Positions 18,015 through 26,633 of a stretch of 58,814 bases of DNA are shown here, in pieces (within the stretch, counting starts at the first letter, position 1; each line of letters opens with the position of its first letter). The notes under the pieces were generated by a model, which saw only the letters and a list, made by a program, of their open reading frames with translations, did no database searches and was not told where the DNA came from. The DNA comes from Prochlorococcus sp. AG-363-P19 (lineage in GTDB: Bacteria > Cyanobacteriota > Cyanobacteriia > PCC-6307 > Cyanobiaceae), in contig QCGG01000011.1 in the NCBI GenBank assembly GCA_003280055.1, forward strand, positions 1 through 58,814. The letters are read 5' to 3'. A program made the position numbers and the translations under genes.

Positions 18015-19667
18015 GTGCGCTGGAAACACGCAAGAAAACTTTTACTTGCTGGTGTTCTTATTCAAGGAGTTAACCCTGGCAACTTCACAGCCCTTGCTCA
18101 GGCTCAGCCTAAAGATGTGTCTTTTGGGCAAGGCTTAGACTCCTTGGTGAGCAATCAATTGAGCCAGAAGCCCTTCATTAGCTTGCAATTGGAGTTTTTA
18201 ATTGCTGATCAGGGGTTTTCGAATAGGAACGAACTACTTTCTTTGCCCAGTGATACTTCTCAGGTAAAGGGAACAGAGATTCGTTCATTGACAATTTCCG
18301 AAATTGAGAAATTAGTTGAATTAAACAACCCCACGATTCAGGCGGCATTAGTTCAAATTGAACAAGAGCGTTCGAAACTGCGTGCTGCAATTTCTGCTTG
18401 GTACCCAACAGTTGATTTAACAGCTAATGGGCTTCCGCAATATTTAATGGCTGACTCTTATCGAAATCCTGATTATTCTGCAACTCCAAATACGCGTAGT
18501 AGTCAGTGGAAAACTGATTTTTCAGCCAAGGTTAAGTGGAATATTATTGACCCTGCACGTGTACCTCAGATTGCTTCAGCAAGAGATAGTTTTCAGAGGG
18601 CACGAGACTCTTATTTAATTGCTTTGAGAGATATACGCTTACAAGCTTCCATTAAATATTTTGAACTACAGCGTGCGGATCAAGGTGTAATCGTGGGCCA
18701 GCAGTCATTAACGGCTTCTTTGTTAAGCCAGAAGGATGCAAATGCAAGATTTGAGGCTGGCTTGGCTAGTAGATTTGAGACTTTGGAAGCAAAAACGCAG
18801 CTTGCAAGAGATAAAAGATTATTGACAAATGCATTAAGAGATCAAGAAATTGCGCGAAGCTCTTTAGCTGAGATTCTCAATCTTCCTCCAAATGTTGTCC
18901 CTTTAGCGTCTAGCTCTTTGAGCCCAATAGGCTTATGGCCAACCTCTCTAGAAGAAAGTATTGTCTCAGCATATTCTTTTCGAGAGGAATTAGATAGATA
19001 TCTTTTAGATATCTCTATAGATAATAGCAAGGCTAACGAGGCATTGGCAGCAATACAGCCTATTTTGAGCTTAGTAAATACATTTAGTACTTCACGAACT
19101 CAGGGACAACTTAATGTGGTCGACCCCACCCCAAATGACTACTCCTGGACATCTAGTAATACAGTTGGATTAAGTGCAACATGGAAAATATTTGATGGTG
19201 GAAATGCTCGATCACTTTATCGACTTAATAAACAGCGTGCAAAAGAGAAAGAAATCAACTTTCTTGCTGAAAGGAATAAAATAAGGCAGGAAGTTGAAGG
19301 AAGTTATTATAGTCTTATTGCTGCCAGTGAAGCTGTTTTTTCAACAAGTAATGAGATTTTGGCCCAAAAGGAGGTTTTGCGGTTGTCCAGATTGAGGTTT
19401 AATACTGGCGTGTCTAACCAAAGAGAAGTTCTTGAGAACCAGAGGGATTTAAGACAGGCCCAAATTAATTATGCAGATGCGATATCTTCTTACAATACTA
19501 GTCTTGCTCAGTTAAGACGTCGTACAGGCTTAGATCAAACCATGTCTTGTGAAGAATACAAATTGTCCCTTGCCAGAAAAAAGGAAGATAAGGACAATAG
19601 ATCTAATGCTCTTCGAAAAAGTGTTCGTCATTTGTGTGAATCATTTATTAGTAAAGCTTCTGAATGA
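18015..19667 (+). CDS. TolC-family outer membrane channel
   Basis: An outer-membrane efflux/secretion channel of 550 aa. The GTG at 18015 leads into a signal peptide (basic RWKHARKLL, hydrophobic LLAGVLIQGV, then ALAQAQ as a likely cleavage region). Two outer-membrane-efflux repeats follow, with the motif LNNPTIQAALVQIEQERS in the first and RLRFNTGVSNQREVLENQRD in the second. An unusual polar stretch of about 70 residues precedes the first repeat, and a charged Lys/Glu tail follows the second. The next gene begins within the last four bases. TolC proteins export toxins, proteins or drugs with an inner-membrane partner that is not adjacent here. Confidence 0.9.
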   Translation: MRWKHARKLLLAGVLIQGVNPGNFTALAQAQPKDVSFGQGLDSLVSNQLSQKPFISLQLEFLIADQGFSNRNELLSLPSDTSQVKGTEIRSLTISEIEKLVELNNPTIQAALVQIEQERSKLRAAISAWYPTVDLTANGLPQYLMADSYRNPDYSATPNTRSSQWKTDFSAKVKWNIIDPARVPQIASARDSFQRARDSYLIALRDIRLQASIKYFELQRADQGVIVGQQSLTASLLSQKDANARFEAGLASRFETLEAKTQLARDKRLLTNALRDQEIARSSLAEILNLPPNVVPLASSSLSPIGLWPTSLEESIVSAYSFREELDRYLLDISIDNSKANEALAAIQPILSLVNTFSTSRTQGQLNVVDPTPNDYSWTSSNTVGLSATWKIFDGGNARSLYRLNKQRAKEKEINFLAERNKIRQEVEGSYYSLIAASEAVFSTSNEILAQKEVLRLSRLRFNTGVSNQREVLENQRDLRQAQINYADAISSYNTSLAQLRRRTGLDQTMSCEEYKLSLARKKEDKDNRSNALRKSVRHLCESFISKASE

Positions 19668-20479
19668 AAAAAGACACTCTTCTACAGCCCTTAAGTTCTA
19701 TTCAAATAGCTGAACTTCATAAGCTTTTGGATAAAGTTGCAGAGCAACAATCTAAAGATTTTGGTAATGTCATTTCGGATATTAAGTCTGATGGGACTCT
19801 TATTACTGCTTGTGATCGTTGGAGTGATGAGACTTTGGTCCAAGGCCTAGGAAGCATTGCACCGGGTGAAGATGTCCTCAGTGAAGAAGGTTCTAAAGTT
19901 CTTCCTACCTCAAATGCTTTTTGGGTAGTTGATCCCTTAGATGGCACTACTAATTTTGCTGCAGGGATTCCTCATTGGGCAATTTCCGTTGCACGTTTTG
20001 TTGAAGGTAGGCCAGAATCAGCTTTTTTGGACTTGCCAGCTCTTAAGCAGAGAATTGTTGCCATTCGTGGAAAGGGTGTTTGGTTCAATGGAAAAAGATT
20101 GACCTCAGAAACACGTTCTCCAAAGCGAAGTGAATGTGTTTCATTGTGTAGTAGATCTATACGCGTTCTTCAACATAAAGTTGATCAACCTTTCCCTGGA
20201 AAGATTCGACTCTTGGGAGTCTCAAGCCTAAACATGGTGGGTGTAGCACTTGGTCAAACAGTTGCAGCTTTGGAGGCGACGCCAAAGATTTGGGATATTG
20301 CCTCAGCCTGGCTAATTCTTTCGGAGTTGTCATGCCCGATTGTCTGGTTAGATACAGATCCCTCTAGGCTTTCTCCTGGGGCTGATTTGGCGTCTGTTGA
20401 TTTTCCTTTGCTAACGGCTTGTTCTTTAGATGACTTACAATTTCTTCTCCCTTGGGGTGAAGCTTTAATGGGGAATTAA
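19664..20479 (+). CDS. Inositol monophosphatase-family phosphatase
   Basis: A Mg-dependent sugar/inositol phosphatase of 271 aa. The metal-binding motifs are visible: SEEG (GEDVLSEEGS), WVVDPLDGTTNFA with DPLDGT, and the C-terminal WDIASAWLIL. The ATG overlaps the tolC stop by four bases (ATGA), so the two genes are translationally coupled. Substrate could be inositol-1-phosphate, histidinol phosphate or another sugar phosphate; the sequence does not decide. A link to TolC is unlikely beyond shared transcription. Confidence 0.9.
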   Translation: MKKDTLLQPLSSIQIAELHKLLDKVAEQQSKDFGNVISDIKSDGTLITACDRWSDETLVQGLGSIAPGEDVLSEEGSKVLPTSNAFWVVDPLDGTTNFAAGIPHWAISVARFVEGRPESAFLDLPALKQRIVAIRGKGVWFNGKRLTSETRSPKRSECVSLCSRSIRVLQHKVDQPFPGKIRLLGVSSLNMVGVALGQTVAALEATPKIWDIASAWLILSELSCPIVWLDTDPSRLSPGADLASVDFPLLTACSLDDLQFLLPWGEALMGN

Positions 20480-20580
20480 TTCCATCTAGCTTTTCTCAGT
20501 GCTTTCTACCTAGCTTTATATCATTTCCAGTTATTGAAAAAAAAATTATTGCGCACATCTGGTTAGTTATTCAAAGTAAT

Positions 20581-21567
20581 TTGGGTAATCTTCTTGTTAG
20601 CAGCATTAGGCCAAAGGTGGTATTTCGTTTGCGAAGACGTTTTAGGTGGTTAATAGGAAGTTTGTGGCGTGCTTATGAAAAGTGGACATGTTGTGATTGT
20701 GTTGATTTAAGCGCTGCTTTTGCTTATTACACCCTCCAGTCATTCTTCCCGATTTTATTAATATCACTGTCGGTCGCTTCTTGGTTTTTAGGTCGGCAAA
20801 ATGGATTAGACCAACAGATTATCAACTTTGCAGCTCAGGCTTTGCCTCCTTCGGTTGTGGGTTTGGTAGACACCACATTGGTGAAGCTTGTTAATCAGGG
20901 TTTTGGAGCTGGTGTATTAGGTGCTGTTTTTTTGATAATTACATCAGGCAATGCTTATCTGACATTGCAACGGGGAACTGATCGTTTATGGGAAGACCTA
21001 TTACCAGCTCCAGATGCACCATATCCATTTAGGGTTAGGGCTTTTAGATTTTTGCGCACTCGTTTAGAAGCATTTGTAGTTGTGATACTTGTAGGCCTTC
21101 TGGTGGTGGTTGATCAAATAAGTATTAATGTTCGCAATTTGCCTGGTGTGGTTTTGGATGATTTAGCAAGCAGCACCCCTTGGTTTGCAAATTTTTTGTC
21201 TAAAATTCCTGTCCTTCAAGTAGGTCAGTTTGTTATACCACTTTTGGGGCTGTCTTTTATGGCATTATTGTTGCAGCTTTTCTTGCCTAGTCGAAGAGTA
21301 CCTTTAAGGCCTTTAGTTCCTGGCTCATTGTTGATTGGTACATTGTTGACGATATTAAATTCGGCAGTTAGCCGAAGTCTTTTCTCTCTTGGTTCGCGTT
21401 TTCAGGCTTATGGTTTCATTGGAGGTGTTTTAGTATTAACCCTTTGGGTATGGATGATTGGTGTAATTATCTATTTTGGACAATGTTGGAGCATTGTGCT
21501 TGCAGGTATGTCGCAAAGGCGTAGAAGTGACTCGCAATCGAGAAGTTTGCTAGAGTTGATTGAATGA
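20581..21567 (+). CDS. YihY/UPF0761 (BrkB-like) inner-membrane protein
   Basis: A 328-aa integral membrane protein of the YihY/BrkB family, with about six helices. The family core AYYTLQSFFPILLISLSV follows a basic N-terminal stretch, and later RRVPLRPLVPGSLLIGTL and the glycine-rich YGFIGGVLVLTLWVWMIG are typical. Function is unsettled; it was once called ribonuclease BN, a name now known to be wrong. TTG at 20581 is the first start; an internal GTG about 12 codons later is possible. A 100-base A+T-rich gap precedes it. Confidence 0.85.
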   Translation: MGNLLVSSIRPKVVFRLRRRFRWLIGSLWRAYEKWTCCDCVDLSAAFAYYTLQSFFPILLISLSVASWFLGRQNGLDQQIINFAAQALPPSVVGLVDTTLVKLVNQGFGAGVLGAVFLIITSGNAYLTLQRGTDRLWEDLLPAPDAPYPFRVRAFRFLRTRLEAFVVVILVGLLVVVDQISINVRNLPGVVLDDLASSTPWFANFLSKIPVLQVGQFVIPLLGLSFMALLLQLFLPSRRVPLRPLVPGSLLIGTLLTILNSAVSRSLFSLGSRFQAYGFIGGVLVLTLWVWMIGVIIYFGQCWSIVLAGMSQRRRSDSQSRSLLELIE

Positions 21568-21684
21568 TTTCACTATAAATTAAATTAGTTTTATTCTCCT
21601 TATTGACAAATTTTGTAAAATAAGATTATTGATACCTACTGAATTTCTTCCTCGAACAATTTAACCTCGATTTTTATTTTTGAG

Positions 21685-22041
21685 ATGCAAAAGTCCAATA
21701 CTTTTCTATGGTTAGCGTTTGCGCTCCTTTTGCTTTTGCCCACTCCTCTAGGACGCTTCTTCCTGGATCTGGCTGGTGGACTGATGATTCTTAGCTTATT
21801 TATACCTGTCGTATTAGGTGCTGTTGGTTGGGTTGGTTGGAAATTGCTCAAGGCGAATATGCTTACATGTCAAGTTTGTGGCTTAAGTTCTTTGCCTAAT
21901 ACCTCTCAGTGCCCTGCATGTGGTTCTACTAGTTTTAGGAATACTGCTGGGGAAACTTCCAAGAACACTGATTCAAGAGCTGGCCCGGCGAGCTCGGCAA
22001 CCATAGATATAACCGCAGAAGATGTAGATAAAGACTTATAA
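21685..22041 (+). CDS. Membrane-anchored zinc-ribbon protein, unknown function
   Basis: A 118-aa protein with two hydrophobic helices (about residues 7-22 and 28-52) followed by a four-cysteine zinc ribbon. The knuckles are CQVCG (around 62-66) and CPACG (around 76-80), spaced by about 10 residues. An acidic, Ser/Thr-rich tail of about 35 residues ends with DVDKDL. I do not recognise a named family. Such ribbons usually bind nucleic acid or act as structural docking sites; the orientation would place it in the cytoplasm if the N-terminus is cytoplasmic. It is convergent with xseB, 14 bases apart. Confidence 0.7.
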   Translation: MQKSNTFLWLAFALLLLLPTPLGRFFLDLAGGLMILSLFIPVVLGAVGWVGWKLLKANMLTCQVCGLSSLPNTSQCPACGSTSFRNTAGETSKNTDSRAGPASSATIDITAEDVDKDL

Positions 22042-22055
22042 AATTATATTTGCCT

Positions 22056-22325
22056 TTATTCAAGCTCTTGCCCTAACCCCTTCTCTAAATCGATTTCAAT
22101 GACTGATTTTTCAAGTTTATTTAATAGAGTCTCACAGTGTTCAAGATATTTTTTACCTTCTAAATAATGTTTCTGTATCTCTTCAATGGGTATTTTATCG
22201 TCTATGAGTTTATCAAGAATTGTCTCTAGTTTAGCTAGCGATTCTGCATAGCTTAGTGATTGCAAGTTTTGGTTAGGGTCTTTAGCCAACTTTTTATTCT
22301 TTGAATTTGGGGGTTGATTTTTCAT
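22056..22325 (-). CDS. xseB: Exodeoxyribonuclease VII small subunit
   Basis: XseB is the small helical subunit that, in several copies per XseA, forms exonuclease VII, a single-strand-specific nuclease acting from both ends. The 89-aa protein contains the family core SYAESLAKLETILDKL and HYLEGKKYLEHCETLL. A basic 25-residue N-terminal stretch precedes it. Its ATG overlaps the xseA stop by four bases, which fits coupled translation to the needed stoichiometry. Confidence 0.9.
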   Translation of the reverse strand: MKNQPPNSKNKKLAKDPNQNLQSLSYAESLAKLETILDKLIDDKIPIEEIQKHYLEGKKYLEHCETLLNKLEKSVIEIDLEKGLGQELE

Positions 22326-23479
22326 TTAGACTCTCCCTGTTGAGAAATTGATTTAGTCTCAACTTTTACTTCGCCATCAGTAACCTTTATCCTAAGCAAT
22401 TCTGGTATTGAAATATCTTCAATACTAGTAATAGAGTTACCTAGTTCATTTTTCACAATGGAGAATCCTCTATTGAGCCATCTTTGAGGAGAATGTGCTT
22501 CTAGTAGATTTGATTTATCGTTTAATTTGATTCGTTTCTTTTCTACAAGATTTCTTGGTGAATTTATCTTTAACTTTGTAATCAGCTCTTCCAGCCTGTG
22601 GCGTTCTTTTTTGACAATCCAATTACAGTTTTCGTTTAGCCTGGTACGAAGTTGTCTTAGGTCGCTCTTGGCAGATTCTCTGCTTGGCAGCAATTTAACT
22701 ATTGCAGCGGTTGGCGTTGCAGCTCTTTCATCAGCAACTAAATCGGCAACAGTTAGATCGTCTTCGTGTCCAATCCCGGTGATGACTGGAATTGGGAGGT
22801 TGGCGATTGTTCTACATAACTGCTCGTCATCAAAAAGTATTAGATCTTCCCGATTACCCCCTCCTCGTGCAATTACTATCGCTTCAATATTCAATTTTCT
22901 ATATTGATCATTTAAAAGTAAAAGTTTTCTCTTTATTTGTTGGGAAACATTTCCTTGTACCGGTATTGGAATAACAAATATCTTAGTAAGTGGCCAACGC
23001 TCACCTGCTGTTTTTAGCATATCTGCTAATGCAGAGCTTGGTACACTAGTAAGAATCCCTATTGCATTTGGTTGTTGTGGTAATGCTTTTTTTCTGGTTT
23101 CATTGATTAGCCCCTCATGAAGAAGAAGATCTTTAACGATTTCGAATTGACGAAGAACAGTAGACAGGTTTGGTTTGATATCTAAAACCTGGACATTTAG
23201 TGCAGCTCTTGTTGTCCAAAAGTTCAGCTTTCCAACAATTAATACTCCATCACCGTCATTAGGTTTGTACTCAAGTTGTTTCAGCTTGGAGGCCCATACG
23301 ACTGATGACACACTTGCTTCTCCATCGGTCAGTGTGAGCCATAGGTGTCCTTTTTTAATTTGAGGTTTTGATACTGTTGCTTCTAATAAAAAGCGTGGCG
23401 CAAAACCTCTTTCTAGAAGATTGCCAATAGCCGTGTTTAGTTCACGGACTGAGAAGCGCGGTATGGATTCAGTGGTCAA
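22322..23479 (-). CDS. xseA: Exodeoxyribonuclease VII large subunit
   Basis: XseA is the catalytic large subunit of exonuclease VII in mismatch repair and DNA-end processing. The 385-aa protein has an N-terminal OB fold (GHLWLTLTDGEASVSSVVW), the catalytic region with IGILTSVPSSALADML, the RGGGNREDLILFDDEQL motif, TGIGHEDDLTVADLVAD, and a coiled-coil C-terminus. It is shorter than the E. coli enzyme (456 aa), mainly in the coiled coil. Its ATG lies inside the last 11 bases of the small gene upstream. Confidence 0.94.
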   Translation of the reverse strand: MTTESIPRFSVRELNTAIGNLLERGFAPRFLLEATVSKPQIKKGHLWLTLTDGEASVSSVVWASKLKQLEYKPNDGDGVLIVGKLNFWTTRAALNVQVLDIKPNLSTVLRQFEIVKDLLLHEGLINETRKKALPQQPNAIGILTSVPSSALADMLKTAGERWPLTKIFVIPIPVQGNVSQQIKRKLLLLNDQYRKLNIEAIVIARGGGNREDLILFDDEQLCRTIANLPIPVITGIGHEDDLTVADLVADERAATPTAAIVKLLPSRESAKSDLRQLRTRLNENCNWIVKKERHRLEELITKLKINSPRNLVEKKRIKLNDKSNLLEAHSPQRWLNRGFSIVKNELGNSITSIEDISIPELLRIKVTDGEVKVETKSISQQGESK

Positions 23480-23645
23480 GGTTTTTGTAAGTTATTACCC
23501 AATAAAGGCATAGTGATCCTGTTAATAGAGTCGCAATTAGATCAAAAGTGTGCTGTATTTGGTGCACAGCAATAGTGAAGACAAATAAGCCAACACTTAG
23601 CATCCTTGCTCCGTTGCGCTTGTTTTTTGCGAACAGAGTAGTCAA
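23469..23645 (-). CDS. Small membrane protein upstream of xseA, unknown
   Basis: A 58-aa reading frame from TTG at 23645. After a basic start (LFAKNKRNGARM) come two short hydrophobic stretches (SVGLFVFTIAVHQI and LIATLLTGSLCLYWVIT). It overlaps the xseA start by 11 bases, and the frame is kept open right to that junction, which argues for a real gene. ATG twelve codons in (LSVGLF) is an alternative start. Its neighbours on the same strand are an HLI protein upstream and xseA downstream. Function unknown. Confidence 0.6.
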   Translation of the reverse strand: MTTLFAKNKRNGARMLSVGLFVFTIAVHQIQHTFDLIATLLTGSLCLYWVITYKNLDH

Positions 23646-23751
23646 GTGGAGATTGATGATTCCTATTGATTATTGCCTATTCAGGAAATAACCCAATGCA
23701 TTTTTAATCAAAAGGTTGGTGGAATTTGTGACGGGTTTGCTGTTTGTTGCT

Positions 23752-23898
23752 TTACCCAAGGCCGATTTGACCCAAAATCCCTTGCCCAGTAAGTAGCTCT
23801 GTGGCTAGACCAACAAGGATTCCCAACATCGCTAGGCGACCATTCCATGTTTCAGCGAAGTTGACGAAGCCAAATCTTGAATCTGTTTGCTCTGACAT
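23752..23898 (-). CDS. hli: High-light-inducible protein (one-helix chlorophyll-binding)
   Basis: A 48-aa HLI/SCP protein. The chlorophyll-binding helix contains ETWNGRLAMLGILVGLATE, with the ExxNGRxAM ligand motif, followed by LLTGQGILGQIGLG. HLI proteins bind chlorophyll and carotenoid near photosystem assembly intermediates and dissipate excess energy. A good ribosome binding site (AAGAGG) lies seven bases before the ATG. The short polar N-terminus (SEQTDSRFG) is typical of Prochlorococcus HLIs. Genes of this kind are often induced by light stress or nitrogen stress. Confidence 0.92.
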   Translation of the reverse strand: MSEQTDSRFGFVNFAETWNGRLAMLGILVGLATELLTGQGILGQIGLG

Positions 23899-24037
23899 AA
23901 AAAACCTCTTAATTTCACCAACGGTATGGAATTATTTTTAAATCTTAGATGGATTTAAGTCCATTTAAGAAGTTTTGAAGAAAGTGGGATTGCAATAATT
24001 GTTTTCCCAAGCATCTCTTTTGTCCCCAAATAGCTGG

Positions 24038-24421
24038 TTAACGCACGTGCCTTGTTCCATCTACTGGATGGTAAGCCTCCCTAGTGAGTTCTTCGTAGAT
24101 AATTGCAGGGAGACCGGTCTCGAACATGGTTTGTAAGGCTTCTTTTAATAGAGGATTCCATCCACCTGTGCTGACCTCGCCATGCCTAACTGTCCAATCC
24201 CACGTGCCTTGAAGATCCCTGGGAATACGTCCTTCTCGATCTCTCCTGGCTACTAGATCCAAGGATTCCACCAGACCAACCTGAATAGGTTCTTTGCCAT
24301 AAGAAGGTGTGAGGCTTAGCTCAAGCCTCACGGGGTCCTCTTTTAAAAGACGTAGTCGAAAACGTGGCGGCAGTTTTATTGATTTGAGGACTGCTGCAAC
24401 GATTTTTGTTCTTTGATCCAA
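24038..24421 (-). CDS. Conserved-type soluble protein of unknown function
   Basis: A 127-aa soluble protein that I cannot assign to a family. It has a mixed alpha/beta look: LPPRFRLRLLKEDPVRLELSL, a central VGLVESLDLVARRDREGR, a tryptophan pair in GTWDWTV, and a helix KEALQTMFETGLPAIIYEEL. No catalytic motif, signal peptide or membrane helix is seen. Composition and codon use match its neighbours, so it is likely real. It lies between DUF2973 and the HLI gene in a minus-strand run. Confidence 0.65.
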   Translation of the reverse strand: MDQRTKIVAAVLKSIKLPPRFRLRLLKEDPVRLELSLTPSYGKEPIQVGLVESLDLVARRDREGRIPRDLQGTWDWTVRHGEVSTGGWNPLLKEALQTMFETGLPAIIYEELTREAYHPVDGTRHVR

Positions 24422-24483
24422 TGGGATTACCCCCCTTACATTTCCTATTGACGTGCCTTGTTGAGCACTGTATTCCCTCTAAT

Positions 24484-24774
24484 TTACTCAGCCGAGGTTT
24501 CTTCGGATGAAGTTGAGGGTGGATGATCATTATCACCTGAGAACCGAACGGTGAGAAGCTCTTCGTCAGTAATTCGACCTTCTTGGTCAAGTATTTCGGG
24601 ATGAATGGTTAGCTTTCCGGTTCTGTCTTGGGTTGCATTTTTATTATTGCCAAGCATGTTTGGTTTATCCAATAGGGTTTTACCTGTCAAACCTCTCCTC
24701 ATGAATCGAAATGCCTGCCATAAAACGATTAGAAAAACGATTCCATAGCAAAAGAAAAAAAGTGTATTCAACAT
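24484..24774 (-). CDS. DUF2973-like single-helix membrane protein
   Basis: A 96-aa protein with one N-terminal membrane helix (NTLFFFCYGIVFLIVLWQAF), a basic turn, and a soluble tail. The tail contains KLTIHPEILDQEGRITDEEL then LTVRF, which I recognise as the DUF2973 pattern of cyanobacteria; the end is Ser/Glu rich. Function unknown. The ATG starts three bases after the stop of the basic protein upstream, so the two are co-transcribed. Confidence 0.72.
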   Translation of the reverse strand: MLNTLFFFCYGIVFLIVLWQAFRFMRRGLTGKTLLDKPNMLGNNKNATQDRTGKLTIHPEILDQEGRITDEELLTVRFSGDNDHPPSTSSEETSAE

Positions 24775-24777
24775 GGC

Positions 24778-25023
24778 TTAAGTTCTTCTTGGATAAAGCT
24801 TTAGATAGGAATTTTGCATAGCTTTGCTCATCAGTTGGTTTTTTGAGATTGTTGTTCGCTTGAAGTTAAGTGTTTGATTTTGAAGGAATTGCTTCAAGGA
24901 CTGCTTTCTTTGATTGGCTTTTTGAGCTGTATACCTTGATAATAGGCCTCTCATGCTCTTCTGAGAAACTGCCTTGTCTTCAAAAATCGTTCTTAGGTTT
25001 TGCCAGGTTTTGACCTCGGTCAA
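24778..25023 (-). CDS. Small basic protein, unknown
   Basis: An 81-aa highly basic protein from TTG at 25023, rich in Gln, Lys, Arg and Ser, with almost no acidic residues after residue 17. The helices KSMRGLLSRYTAQKANQRKQ and LKQFLQNQTLNFKR look amphipathic. No known domain. It ends three bases before DUF2973, and this tight spacing is the main reason to accept it. ATG at MRGLLSR is an alternative start. Nucleic-acid or membrane-surface binding is a guess from charge alone. Confidence 0.5.
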   Translation of the reverse strand: MTEVKTWQNLRTIFEDKAVSQKSMRGLLSRYTAQKANQRKQSLKQFLQNQTLNFKRTTISKNQLMSKAMQNSYLKLYPRRT

Positions 25024-25090
25024 TAGTCACTAAACTGGATTTGATGATTTGCTTGGTAACTCTTGCGATGGGTTGGCGCATTTAAAGCTT

Positions 25091-26251
25091 ATGAAAGACA
25101 GCAATAAAAACCCTTTTCGGTTTAAAAACGCTTTTAATTTGTTTCAAAAGAGTTTTCTCGTCTCTGGGGCTTTGTTATGTATACCCTTTTTTGAATGCTT
25201 TCCTCCCTCTACTTTGGAGGCAAGTCCATTACAGGGAATTTTATCTAGGAAATCTTTTGTTTCCGAAGCCGTGACCAGGACTGGTCCAGCAGTCGTCACA
25301 CTTGAGACACAACGCACTTACACCACAAGGGGCAATCCAGGTTTACCTCCAGGTCTTTTATTTGACCCTTCCTTTCGCCGGTTTTTTGGATTACAAATCT
25401 CACCTTCTCCACGAAGACGTGTTGAAAGAAGTCATGGGAGTGGGGTGATTTTTGATTCAGAAGGTCTTGTGTTAACTAATGCGCATGTGGTTGAAAAGAC
25501 TGATCGATTGACAGTCGGCCTTTCTGATGGGCGACGCGTGCAAGGCCGAGTGGTTGGTTTAGATGCTCTGACTGATTTGGCTGTTATTCGTCTGAATGGT
25601 CCAGGTCCATGGCCAAAAGCCCCCTTGGGTGATTCAGACAAGCTGTTAGTAGGAGATTGGGCTATTGCAGTAGGTAATCCTTTTGGATTAGAAAATACAG
25701 TTACTCTTGGAATTATTAGTAATTTAAATCGAAATGTTTCTCAATTAGGGATTTCAGGGAAACGTTTAGATTTGATTCAGACTGATGCCGCTATAAATCC
25801 AGGCAATTCAGGCGGTCCTTTGTTGAATTCAGAAGGAGAAGTAATTGGAATTAATACACTTGTTCGTTCTGGACCAGGGGCAGGACTTGGTTTTGCAATA
25901 CCAATTAATCGAGCCAGGACTATTGCCAAGCAACTTGTTGATAAGGGTAGGGCTAGTCATCCAATGGTTGGTATTGGTCTTGGTCCTGTCTCCTCTAAGC
26001 AACCAGGCAAGGGATTGCTTCCTGGGGCGGAGATAACCTATGTAGTACCAAGAGGTCCTGCAGATAATGGCGGAATGAGAGTCGGTGATGTAATTGTTTC
26101 GATTGCTAGAGAGCAAATGAAAGGCCCTGCAGATGTGGTCGCTGCGATTAATAGTCACGGAGTTGGGACTCCTTTGAGTTTTGGAATAAAACGGAATCGC
26201 AGGCAGTTTGAACTATTAATAACTCCTGTTGAAATGTCTTCAATGAGATAA
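25091..26251 (+). CDS. HtrA/Deg-family serine protease
   Basis: A periplasmic or lumenal chaperone-protease of 386 aa that degrades damaged proteins. I chose the ATG at 25091; an in-frame TTG at 25049 would add 14 residues before the signal sequence. After a basic stretch comes a signal/anchor (FLVSGALLCIPFF). The trypsin-like triad is His in LTNAHVVEK, Asp in LTDLAVIRL and Ser in NPGNSGGPL. One PDZ domain follows (GAEITYVVPRGPADNGGMRVGD). One PDZ places it with cyanobacterial HhoA/HhoB/HtrA; I cannot say which. It diverges from the small basic gene. Confidence 0.93.
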   Translation: MKDSNKNPFRFKNAFNLFQKSFLVSGALLCIPFFECFPPSTLEASPLQGILSRKSFVSEAVTRTGPAVVTLETQRTYTTRGNPGLPPGLLFDPSFRRFFGLQISPSPRRRVERSHGSGVIFDSEGLVLTNAHVVEKTDRLTVGLSDGRRVQGRVVGLDALTDLAVIRLNGPGPWPKAPLGDSDKLLVGDWAIAVGNPFGLENTVTLGIISNLNRNVSQLGISGKRLDLIQTDAAINPGNSGGPLLNSEGEVIGINTLVRSGPGAGLGFAIPINRARTIAKQLVDKGRASHPMVGIGLGPVSSKQPGKGLLPGAEITYVVPRGPADNGGMRVGDVIVSIAREQMKGPADVVAAINSHGVGTPLSFGIKRNRRQFELLITPVEMSSMR

Positions 26252-26310
26252 TTGTCTTTTTATAGTTTGAAAATAATTGAAATTTTCTTGATTTAATTTC
26301 TCAAATCTAT

Positions 26311-26445
26311 GTGATAGATGCCGTCAAGGCTTTGATCTATAAATATTGGCCTTTGCTGGTTTACTTGTGCGTTTTGAGTACTTCTACGCATTGGGTTATG
26401 CATTCGTTGTCGTCGACTGAGCAAGTCGTTATGCATTCGAAATAG
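26311..26445 (+). CDS. Possible 44-aa membrane peptide in the gap after htrA
   Basis: The 380-base gap 26252-26633 holds one open frame worth noting. GTG at 26311 opens 44 codons with a hydrophobic helix (LIYKYWPLLVYLCVLSTST) and a short polar tail. A 9-base GTTATGCAT-type repeat occurs twice near the end (VMHS). No clear ribosome binding site is present and similar frames arise by chance, so this is tentative. The rest of the gap shows no gene, tRNA or clear terminator. Confidence 0.25.
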   Translation: MIDAVKALIYKYWPLLVYLCVLSTSTHWVMHSLSSTEQVVMHSK

Positions 26446-26633
26446 GAATCAATAGCGTCTTCGCTTGTTGATTCGTTCTGACTAAAAACGGTAGTTTTTT
26501 CTCGAGGCTTCAGCTGCATCGTTTAGCAAAAGGGGGTTCTATCAGCATATGCTCACCAAAGGAACAGGTAAAGCAAAATAAGTCTTCCTGCCTAATGCAA
26601 TATGAAGTTTTTTTTCGGCAATGGAACCGGAAG

